Assembly: GCF_034119425.1 (NCBI RefSeq)
Contig: NZ_JAWUEL010000025.1
Span: 1-30,776, forward strand
Source of the DNA: Actinotignum schaalii_C
GTDB taxonomy: Bacteria; Actinomycetota; Actinomycetes; Actinomycetales; Actinomycetaceae
Direction of reading: 5' to 3'
Length of the DNA: 30,776 nt
Made by a program: the position numbers and the translations under genes. Position 1 is the stretch's first letter. The number at the start of each line of letters is the position of its first letter. Shown here in pieces: positions 21,240-29,400 of the stretch. Under the pieces are notes generated by a model that did not search any database, was not told the DNA's origin, and saw only the letters and a program-made list of their open reading frames with translations.

Positions 21240-22126
21240 CCCAAAAAAAACAAAGTGGGCGTGAGAGTACCGTTTCGGGATGATTTCGTGTTCTTTACGC
21301 CCACTGCGCGGGATGTGTTGTCTGGAATGCGGACTTTGAGGAGGAGAGAGACCCGGTCGGCTAACAAAATGTACATGGGTGACAGTTTTTCCGCGATTTA
21401 ATGTCCGTGGCGTACACTCTGCGGCCGGTCCGGTCCAAAATGTACATTCTGCAGCCTCGACGCTTGAAACTGACCCACTTAACCGACCCCGGCCGGGGAG
21501 GGGTGTTTTTCCGCGGTGTACTTCGCATGTACGACATCTGCACTACAGCTCGGAAAACACATAGCGCCCCGGCAGGGGCTCGTGTGACTACTGGTGCTCA
21601 TGATTTCCGTGAGATTCGCGCGGGCAGATCCCTCGGCGGCCCAAATCAAAATGCAACGGCAGCTACGTTAAGAAATTGTTTTGATGCCATCAGGTTGCAT
21701 TCTGCGGGGTTCGCTGTCGTGGGGTTGCACTTCGTGGCCCTGCTAGGCAAGTAACACCATGCGTAGATGGCTAGCTCCGAACCCGAGAAAAACCTGGAAG
21801 CTTTGCGCAAAAAATGGCAGCGGAGCTGGAAATCCGCGCCCGCTCCTGGCAAAATTGAGTATGTCGCACAGGGCGACTGTGTCAGAGTGGACACTCTGAA
21901 GTCACAGCATTTGTACATTGCCCGGGTATCCGGGCGCGGGGGCATTGCGGCCTGTTAATGGCTTCGTGGTCTCAGGGGATTGGCGGCCTTTGGGTGCGCC
22001 GGTACCGAACGGGTTGCGCTTGCCGGATGGGTGTCGTCGCCCCGCAACTGCTGGAACTTCGGGTGCCCATCACGGCACTCTTCACTCGGATCGTCCGGCA
22101 CGTACCTGCCGGTGAAGGGACCAGTA
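21240..22126. other. Gene-free region with IS-end-like motifs
   Basis: No convincing gene occurs in these roughly 890 bp. A 63-residue frame from 21767 has no ribosome binding site. Two parallel sets of short motifs are seen. TGTACATTCTGC (21441) and TGTACTTCG (21518) form one set. TTGCATTCTGC (21695) and TTGCACTTCG (21725) form the other, with AAAATGTACAT (21367) and AAAATGCAAC (21648) as further members. Such iterated subterminal sites are typical of IS21-like element ends (family knowledge), so I infer decayed insertion sequence ends. The 90-bp dispersed repeat at 21500 lies between the sets. Confidence 0.45.
21500..21589. repeat. Dispersed 90-bp repeat, copy A
   Basis: It aligns without gaps to 26319-26408 at about 83% identity by hand count. 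It contains GTGTTTTTCCG and, farther on, the inverse CGGAAAACAC; between them lies GTAC-TTCGCAT-GTAC. Near the end is a hairpin GCCCC-GGCA-GGGGC. The GC-rich CCCCGGCCGGGG precedes it, making a terminator-like structure with its TTTTT. Confidence 0.8.
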
Positions 22127-23248
22127 ATGGCATCTGTTACATTTGAGAACGCATCGCGTATCTACCCGGGGTCGGATACCCCGGCTGTCAATCAGCTCAA
22201 CCTCGAGATTGCTGACGGGGAATTCCTTGTTCTTGTTGGCCCGTCCGGCTGCGGTAAATCAACGTCGCTGCGCATGCTGGCCGGGCTGGAAGATATTAAT
22301 GACGGGCGTATTTACATTGGGGACCGTGATGTCACCAATGTTTCGCCCAAGGATCGCGATATCGCGATGGTGTTCCAGAATTACGCTCTCTACCCGCATA
22401 TGTCGGTGGCGGAAAATATGGGCTTTGCGCTCAAGATCGCGCGCACCCCGAAGGAAGAAATCGATAAGCGCGTCAAGGAAGCCGCCCAGATCCTCGACCT
22501 GACCGAGTATTTGGATCGCAAGCCGAAGGCGCTTTCCGGCGGCCAGCGCCAGCGCGTGGCGATGGGCCGCGCGATTGTGCGCAACCCGCAGGTCTTCCTC
22601 ATGGACGAACCGCTCTCCAACCTGGACGCGAAGCTCCGCGTGCAAACCCGCACCCAGATCGCAACTTTGCAGCGCCGCCTGGGCACTACCACGGTGTACG
22701 TCACCCACGACCAAACCGAAGCGCTGACCATGGGCGACCGCATCGCCGTGCTCAACTTCGGGGTTTTGCAGCAGGTGGGCAGCCCGGATGAGCTGTACAA
22801 CCGGCCGCAAAACGCTTTCGTGGCGGGCTTCATTGGCTCGCCGGCCATGAACCTCGGCACCTTCAATATTGAGGGCGACGCCGCAGTTCTCGGCCAAGCG
22901 CGCATCCGCCTCCCCCGCGCGGTCATCGACGCGATCACCCCGGATGACAAGGGTAAGGTGATCCTGGGCGTGCGCCCCGAATCCTTCACGGAGCTCACGC
23001 GTGAGCCCGGGGAAAGCTCGGTGCCGATCGTGGTGGATATGGTGGAGAACCTGGGTTCGGATAACTACGTCTACGGTGAGATTGCCGGCGTGGAGAAGTC
23101 CGGCTTCGGATCGGGCGATGGCTCCTCTCAGGTGGTTGTGCGTATCCCACCGTTTAAGGCCCCTGCGGTGGGTGACACCGTGTACGCCACCCCGAATCTG
23201 GATGCTATCCATGTATTCCATGCCGGGGATGGCACGCGTATCAACTAG
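22127..23248 (+). CDS. MsmK/UgpC-type sugar ABC transporter ATPase
   Basis: A 373-residue ATPase of the CUT1 family. The nucleotide-binding domain has Walker A GPSGCGKS (38-45), the Q-loop MVFQNYALYPHMSV (81-94), LSGGQ (136-140), Walker B FLMDEPLSNLD (157-167) and switch His192. It is followed by a C-terminal OB/TOBE regulatory domain (about 240-373) with GVRPE. The start is ATG 22127 with GAAGGGA upstream; an upstream open extension has no homology. It stands alone without permease or binding-protein genes. This is typical of the shared ATPase that powers several carbohydrate importers encoded elsewhere. The exact sugars cannot be told from this gene. Confidence 0.92.
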   Translation: MASVTFENASRIYPGSDTPAVNQLNLEIADGEFLVLVGPSGCGKSTSLRMLAGLEDINDGRIYIGDRDVTNVSPKDRDIAMVFQNYALYPHMSVAENMGFALKIARTPKEEIDKRVKEAAQILDLTEYLDRKPKALSGGQRQRVAMGRAIVRNPQVFLMDEPLSNLDAKLRVQTRTQIATLQRRLGTTTVYVTHDQTEALTMGDRIAVLNFGVLQQVGSPDELYNRPQNAFVAGFIGSPAMNLGTFNIEGDAAVLGQARIRLPRAVIDAITPDDKGKVILGVRPESFTELTREPGESSVPIVVDMVENLGSDNYVYGEIAGVEKSGFGSGDGSSQVVVRIPPFKAPAVGDTVYATPNLDAIHVFHAGDGTRIN

Positions 23249-23335
23249 CCGGGGCCGGCACCCGCATCGCCTATCTCGAGGTAGTACTCGCATTAATGAG
23301 GCGCTGCAAGGCTGCTAAGGCGGTGGCCTGATTCC

Positions 23336-23365
23336 CAGGGCCGGGGCGCACGCGCCCCGGCCCTG
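23336..23365 (+). terminator. Terminator-like hairpin after the MsmK-type gene
   Basis: AGGGCCGGGGCG and CGCCCCGGCCCT pair around CACG (23337-23364). The stem is very stable but only a weakly T-rich stretch (GTCGTCGTTGT) follows. Confidence 0.7.
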
Positions 23366-23648
23366 CGTCGTCGTTGTAGATAAATGACGCAACAACTAAG
23401 CCGTGTATGAAACGTAGCCCGCGCATATCGTGGCGAAAATCACGTACTTTCAGCTGCGATTATGCGTAATCGCGGCGCGGAACTGCTCGGATGTGACTTT
23501 TCCGCAGTTCAACACGGGTGATCCGGGCAGCCCGCTCACACGTGCCCGGGCGTTTCTATCCCGGGATTCTGCATACTTTCAGCGTAGTATGCACTCGATG
23601 AGACCTACTGCTCAAAACTTTTCAGGCGCGGTGCCTAGACTTGCCAGC
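23366..23648. other. Upstream region of the phosphatase gene with inverted repeats
   Basis: This stretch has no gene. It holds a perfect inverted repeat GCGATTA-TGCG-TAATCGC (23456-23473) and a second one, GCATACT/AGTATGC (23571-23577 with 23586-23592). The 10-mer TACTTTCAGC occurs beside each (23445 and 23574). TAGACT at 23636-23641 could be a -10 box placing the start site at the ATG at 23649, that is, a leaderless mRNA. Confidence 0.5.
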
Positions 23649-24302
23649 ATGACGGAAAGTGCCACTCCCGCTGCCTACCCCGGTGCGGGCGTCGTTCGCG
23701 CGTTGGCGGAACGGCCCCGCATTCTTGTTGTCTGTACCGGGAATATTTGCCGATCTCCCATGGGGGAAATCGTGCTGCGCCAGCGGTTGCGCGAGGCCGG
23801 TATCGATATTGCGGTGGCCTCCGCGGGGGTGTCCAACGAGGAGGCGGGCAACCCGATTTACCCGCCCGCCCAACGCACCCTCACCGAACACGGTTATGAC
23901 CTGCCTGAACGCCACCGGGCTCACCGTGTTACCGCCGATGAGCTGGAAAATGCCGGACTGATTCTGGCCATGACCACCGGGCACGCGCGGGCCGTGCGTC
24001 GGCTATGCCGTTCCCTCTCACTTTCCCTGACCAATATTCACCTGTGGACCGAGTTCGCGCTGCCGGAGGTAGGGATCGCGCCGGAGGGCGTATTCGGGCA
24101 CGGCGGGGTTCTTTCCGACGATGCCGGGCGCGCCTCGGGGCGCCAGCACTCTTCCGATTTTTATTATTCATCCGGCGAGTACGATGTGCCCGATCCGTGG
24201 GGTGGCTCGGCGCGCGAATTCGAAGCGACGCTCAGCTGCGTGGAAGCCGGCTCAGAGCGCCTGGTGGAGCTGCTGCGCGGCAATCTGCCCGCAGCGCAGT
24301 GA
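23649..24302 (+). CDS. Low-molecular-weight protein tyrosine phosphatase
   Basis: A 217-residue cytoplasmic phosphatase. The P-loop VCTGNICRSP has nucleophile Cys29 and Arg35. The general acid Asp is in the DVPDPWGG motif near residue 180. The family is usually about 150-160 residues. The extra length is an N-terminal 22-residue stretch and a Gly/Ser-rich insertion before the DPWGG loop (about residues 135-172). There is no Shine-Dalgarno sequence before ATG 23649, but TAGACT 7 nt upstream suggests leaderless translation. Its last codon overlaps the GTG of the next gene. The substrate and a partner kinase are not visible here. Confidence 0.9.
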   Translation: MTESATPAAYPGAGVVRALAERPRILVVCTGNICRSPMGEIVLRQRLREAGIDIAVASAGVSNEEAGNPIYPPAQRTLTEHGYDLPERHRAHRVTADELENAGLILAMTTGHARAVRRLCRSLSLSLTNIHLWTEFALPEVGIAPEGVFGHGGVLSDDAGRASGRQHSSDFYYSSGEYDVPDPWGGSAREFEATLSCVEAGSERLVELLRGNLPAAQ

Positions 24303-25420
24303 GCACTCAGCCCGCGGTGGGCATTCAGCGCGCGGTGAGCCCTCAGCCCGCGGCGCGTACCCGTATATTTATGCGGCGGCGGGGCGTATTGTTCGGCGCA
24401 CTCGCGGTGCTCTTGAGCGCCCTGGCTCTGCTGGCCGTGCGCCACATCCTGGCTACCACCTACTATTCGCCCGCGGCCGTGGCCAGCAGATATATGGCCG
24501 CGCTTGAAGAAGGCCGCGCTCGCGATGCGCTGGGCCTGACCGATCCCGGCGCGCTTTCCGGCTCTCTCGCCCTGCTGAGCGACGAAGTCTATCGCGCTGT
24601 CCCGGGCCGACCTGCTGATTTCCAGGTGCGCGAAACCCGCCGTATCGAAACCGAAACCGCCGTGCGCGTGGACGGCGTTGTTAGCTACAACGGAACTCAA
24701 GAACCCCTGAGCATCACTCTGGTGCGCCGCGGCACCACCGCGATCCTGAGTCCGCGCTGGCAAGTGAGCAAGGGTGCCCTCGGACAGTTGCGCGTGGAGC
24801 GCGATGCCGATCAGACTTCCAGCGGCGGCGCCGCGCAAGCTTCCGCCGGCACAGGCTCCACTCCTCCCGCTCTCACCAGCATCAACAACGTGCCCGTCGC
24901 CCTCTCGCCGCAGGAATCCGCCCCGGCTTTCCCTGGTGATTACACCGTGGCGGCACCCGGCGATTCGCGCTACCTTACCTTCGGGGCCGGCGCCACCGCC
25001 GCGGTGCGGCCGGGCCAGACCGCGACCGCGCGTCTCAGCGCCCAGGCCACCCCTGCCGCGGGTGACCGCGCGGTGGAACTGGTGGAACGTCTCGTGGAAA
25101 GTTGCGTACGCGGTGATGGTACGACGACGCCGCCGGCTGGCTGCCCGGCCGCTTTCCGCAAGGACCGCTCTTTTGGGGACACCCGCAAAGAGAAGCTGAG
25201 CTGGAAAGAGAAGCCGCAGGTGAGCGCGGCTGTGGAAGGGCTGGGTGGAACAGTGAGCGTGCGGGGAGGCCTGCTGGAGCGCAGCTATGAGTGGCGGCTT
25301 GTTGCCCCGTTGAGCTGGGAGAAGCGTTCGGATATCGCGCGGGTTTTCGAGCGGGAGCATACGGTGCGCTTCCGGGTGGAGAACGGGGATGTGGTGCTGG
25401 AAAGTGAAAGCCTGCGCTAG
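24299..25420 (+). CDS. Membrane-anchored hypothetical protein, 373 aa
   Basis: I do not recognise a family. The GTG at 24299 overlaps the phosphatase stop (GTGA), implying translational coupling; ATG 24371 (residue 25) is an alternative start, and neither has a clear ribosome binding site. RMRRR-type positive residues precede one membrane helix (about 30-50). The rest should lie outside the cell. A first domain (about 55-145) has SPAAVASRYMAALEEGRARDA, like small NTF2/DUF4878-type folds. A Ser/Ala/Pro-rich middle follows, then a second domain (about 255-373) with two cysteines (SCVRGDGTTTPPAGC). One copy of GGTACGACGACGCC lies in this gene at 25118. Confidence 0.7.
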   Translation: MSTQPAVGIQRAVSPQPAARTRIFMRRRGVLFGALAVLLSALALLAVRHILATTYYSPAAVASRYMAALEEGRARDALGLTDPGALSGSLALLSDEVYRAVPGRPADFQVRETRRIETETAVRVDGVVSYNGTQEPLSITLVRRGTTAILSPRWQVSKGALGQLRVERDADQTSSGGAAQASAGTGSTPPALTSINNVPVALSPQESAPAFPGDYTVAAPGDSRYLTFGAGATAAVRPGQTATARLSAQATPAAGDRAVELVERLVESCVRGDGTTTPPAGCPAAFRKDRSFGDTRKEKLSWKEKPQVSAAVEGLGGTVSVRGGLLERSYEWRLVAPLSWEKRSDIARVFEREHTVRFRVENGDVVLESESLR

Positions 25421-25580
25421 CCCGGGTTACCATGGAAAGCGCGGATTGACCCGCGAAGGCGCTGCCGGCACGCAGCGCGGCCGGAGCACCCGCGAATAGC
25501 GAGGTACCAGAAACCGCCTGCAAGTAGCGGCGCGCGGATAACTGCTGGCGACTAATTATGCGAGGGAAGAGGAAGGACGT

Positions 25581-26279
25581 ATGAGCACCAACGTTGTGGC
25601 TGAGATTTGGCGGGAAGGCAACCTCCCGGCGGCGCGGCCTATCGATCATGCCCGGCGGGTATGCACCGGTACCCTGTGGGGTCTGGGCGCGGGCGTGGTG
25701 CTCGGACTTATTGCCTTCCCGAATGCCCTGGTCGGTTCGCGTGCGCTCTACCTGATCCCGGCCTTCGCGGTGGTGGCGTTGCTGCTGGCGCTGCCCTGGC
25801 TGATCCGCGATAAAACGCCGGCCGCGCCTGGCGTGGATGTGGTTGCCCGGGTACTGGGCACCGACGAAAGCCGGCGGATGCGCACGGTCGGCAATAGCCG
25901 CCGCAAGCAGGCGCTTATGGTGCCGGTGGTGGTTCGCCCGGTGGATAAATCCGCGGATTTCCGCACCGTTATCGCGGTGCATGGCGCGGAACAGGCCGGC
26001 TTCGCCGAGAGTAAGCCCGGCACCCTGCTCCCGCTGCGCCAAACAGAAAAGGGCTACGGCGGGCTCGCCAACGTGGAGGAAGCCAGCCCGGAACAAGAAG
26101 CCCTCATGCGTTCCTTGGAACAGCGCCCCAAGCTGCTGCCCAATACCGCGCCCGTGCTCCCGTTCAAGCCGCAGTCCCTCGACCGTGTCACCACCGGGGA
26201 CCAGCTGGAATGGTGGGGTGGAATGATTGCTGGCGCGCTGCTCGCCGCCGTCATCATGGGCATCGTCAGCCTGCTGTAA
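25581..26279 (+). CDS. Hypothetical membrane protein, 232 aa
   Basis: The function is unknown. Three hydrophobic segments are seen (about 29-47, 55-75 and 210-231). A roughly 130-residue, mixed-charge cytoplasmic or exterior domain lies between the second and third. It contains VPVVVRPVDKSADFRTVIAV and ends with a Pro-rich segment before the last helix. AGGAAGGA lies 4-5 nt before ATG 25581. It is convergent with hrpA, with copy B of the dispersed repeat in between. The preceding 160 bp (25421-25580) hold nothing I can name. Confidence 0.72.
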   Translation: MSTNVVAEIWREGNLPAARPIDHARRVCTGTLWGLGAGVVLGLIAFPNALVGSRALYLIPAFAVVALLLALPWLIRDKTPAAPGVDVVARVLGTDESRRMRTVGNSRRKQALMVPVVVRPVDKSADFRTVIAVHGAEQAGFAESKPGTLLPLRQTEKGYGGLANVEEASPEQEALMRSLEQRPKLLPNTAPVLPFKPQSLDRVTTGDQLEWWGGMIAGALLAAVIMGIVSLL

Positions 26280-26318
26280 TCCCAAGAAGTACGACGACGC
26301 ATTCCGCTCCGGCGGGGC

Positions 26319-26408
26319 GGGGTGTTTTTCCGAGGTGTACTTCGCATGTACGACAAATGAAGTACAGCTCTCACAACACATAGCATCCCCGCTGGGATTC
26401 TTGTGACT
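26319..26408. repeat. Dispersed 90-bp repeat, copy B
   Basis: It matches 21500-21589 without gaps with about 15 mismatches. The hairpin near its end reads ATCCC-CGCT-GGGAT where copy A has GCCCC-GGCA-GGGGC. Both outer pairs are changed on both sides, so pairing is preserved. On the plus strand, the GC-rich CCGCTCCGGCGGGGCGG before its TTTTT could terminate the upstream gene. It lies in the 166-bp gap between convergent genes. Confidence 0.8.
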
Positions 26409-26445
26409 TGTGTGAATTTTGAGATGCACGCGGCTCTTATGGAGC

Positions 26446-29400
26446 TTAGCTAGCCAATAGCTTCTGGATGCGCTTGACGGAAACCTTTTCCTTGGTGCCC
26501 AGCTGCTGGGCGAAAAGCGAGACGCGCAGTTCTTCCAGGAGCCAGCGGGCGTGGTCGAGCACCCGAGCGCGGCCCGGATCGAAAGCCGCGTAGCTGGCTT
26601 CTGCTCGGGCACTTTCCACCGCGTCCGCCGCGGTTTGCACCTGCCAGGCGAGCGAATCATCAGCTGCCGGATTCACCGCGGCCTTCTCAATGCGCAGCTT
26701 CGCGGCCTGGAGATAGCGCGGCAGATCCCAGAAGCGTGCTGCCGGCGTGGCCCGCACAAAATCGGCGGGCATGAGTGCATCCAGATGAGCGCGCTCGTCG
26801 CTCATGGTGGCAAGCAGTGCCACCGAGCGGTTATCTCGCACCAGCTGCTCCACCTCCGCCCACGCAGCCGCGGCCTTTCCCGCGCCCTGCGCGATGAGGA
26901 ACACTTCGTCCTCGAACTCGTCACGAGCCCAGGACTGCAGTTCCTCAAATTCGCGCCCGGAACGCAACTCCTCCGGACTGGCCTCATTGGCCGCGCCCCA
27001 ACGGTCGGCGAGATTCCGCGCCGCCGCCCACTGCAGATCTGCCACCAACGCCGCTGTAGAAGGTGCCGGGCTACCCGCCAGCTGTAAAGCTAGCTCGCCA
27101 TCCCAGCGCGAGGTGATCCGGCCCTCGGGCAGCGCCAGGGCATCCGCGAGCAAACGAATCACGCCGCCGCGATGTACTCGCACCTGCTCGCCCGGCTCCG
27201 CCACCACATCCAGAACGACCTTTCCGGCGCGGTCAGCGAGCGCCGGATAAGCACGAACCGTCCCGGCCGGGCCCTCGGTTTCAATAACCGCCGGGATAAT
27301 CCCCTGCTCCACCTCGGGCCAGCCGGTCACAGCATCCCCGGATGCGAGTTCGTCGGCGGCCGTCCCGGCCGAACTGGTGGTGCTGGCCGAACGTGCGGCT
27401 GGCGTGCTCGCGGCCGGCGTGCCGGCGGATGGGACGCCCGCAGACTGTGCGCCCACTGAGTGCTTTGTTCCCTGTTGCGTGCCCTGTTTCGCCGCGCTCG
27501 GCTTGCGCAACCGCGCCCGCGCTTCGTCGAGGGCCTGTGCCACCGCCCCGGCCACCACGTTCTCCACCGCCTCCTTGGTTTGCGGGGCAAGACTGCGCTG
27601 CACATACTCGAGCGACGTCGATTCCTCAAGCACCGCGCCACGCTCCGAACGCACCCGGAAATTCACAGTCAGATGCGCGGGGAGATGTACCTCCTGCCAC
27701 GCGGCGTCGTCGATCTCAATACCCCGCACGCGGGCCGTGGCCGCGCGAAAAGCGTCCCCGAAAGAAATCGGTTCGCTACCGGACGCGTCGCCGCCGCGCG
27801 CGTCGGCCGCGCCACCGTGCACGGCCTCCTCCCAACCGGGCAGCACCGCGCGGATATCGCGGGCCACGTCGGGGGCAGGCACCAGGTTGCGCCGCACGCG
27901 TTTGGGCAGCGCACGAATCGTGGCGACCACCAGTTCATCAAGCATTCCGGGTACCAGCCAGTCGAAACCCTCCGGGCGTAGCCGTGGCAGCAACGCGATG
28001 GGCACGTCCACGGTGATGCCATCGTTGAAGGAGCCCGGCGCGAAAGTGTAGGTGATGGGCAGGGTGATATCGCCCTGGTGCCATTCGGTGGGGAAGTCCT
28101 CTTCGCCGGCGCCGCCCGCGCCACCCAGCAAGAAATCCTGCGTGAAATCGAGCAGTTCGGGGCGTGCGTGCCGTTCCTTCTTCCACCAGGAATCGAAATG
28201 CCGCCCGGAGACCACGCTCTCCGGAATGCGCTCCTCGTAAAACGCGGCCAGCGCATCATTATCAGCCACCAGGCCGTGGCGGCGCAGCTTGTCTTCGGTG
28301 CGGCCGGCCTCCTCGAGGGCCGCGCGGTTGCGCGCCAGGAACTCGTGGTGGCTGCGCCACTCGCCCTCCACCAGGCCGTGGCGGATGAACATCTCGCGGG
28401 CCAGCTCGCGCGCCGCATCCGAACCGGAGGTTGCCAGTAGCACGGGGCGGTCCGCTACCAGGGTCACCCCGTAGAGCATCACCTTCTCGTGGACCATTGC
28501 CGCGCCGTTCTTCGCCGACCAATACGGTTCCGAATAGGAACGCCGCACCAGCTTCTTCGCCAGCGGCTCGATCCACTCGGGCTGGATCGCGGCCACGGTG
28601 CGGGCGAAAAGCCGGGAAGTTTCCACCAGTTCGGCGGCCATCACCCACTCGGGGGTGCGCCGGTGCAGGCCGGAGCCGGGCCAAATCACGAAATGGGTGC
28701 CGCGTGCGCCCAGGTAATCGCGGCTACGCGGGGAATAATTGCCAATATTGGACAGCAGCCCAACCAGCAGGGACCGGTGAATCGCCCCCGACTCCGGGGT
28801 ATCCGAACCGCGCCCAAGCTCGCGGCAGGCGTGGGCTACCGCCCCGGAATTCGGAGCCCCGCCCAGCTGAGGTGCCCCCGCCCCGGCTTCCTCCGCGGCG
28901 CGGATCTGCTTCGAGCTGGGCAGCGCCAGGCGGCGGATCGTCAGCTCCAACGGTCGAGCCATCTGCTCAAGCTGCGCCACCACGTCCGCCCACTCGCGAT
29001 ACCGCAGGTAGTTGAGGAATTCCGCCCGGCACATGCGCCGGAACGCCGAACCGGACAGCTCGCGCGCCTGGGTGCGCAGATAGCGCCACAGCGTCAGGTA
29101 GGCGAGGAAATCCGACGAGCCGGCCGTGAAGCGCGCGTGGAATTGATCGGCCTGGGCGCGTTTCTCAGTGGGGCGCTCGCGCACATCCTGCACCGACAGC
29201 GCCGCCACCAGCACCAACACTTCGGAAGCACACCCGTTGCGCTGCGCTTCGATAAGCATGCGGCCCAGCCGCGGGTCGATAGGGAGGCGCGCGAGCTGGC
29301 GCCCGATGGCGGTTAGCCGCGGGGCGTGGCGGCTGTCCGCCCCAAACGCACCCGCAGCGCCATACGTTATCGCCCCGATTTCTTCGAGGAGCTGGGTGCC

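Noticed and set aside
21767..21958. 63-residue frame in the intergenic region
   Set aside because: The first 40 residues look mildly coding-like, but there is no ribosome binding site, no terminator and no recognisable family, and it ends in low-quality sequence; not enough to call a gene.
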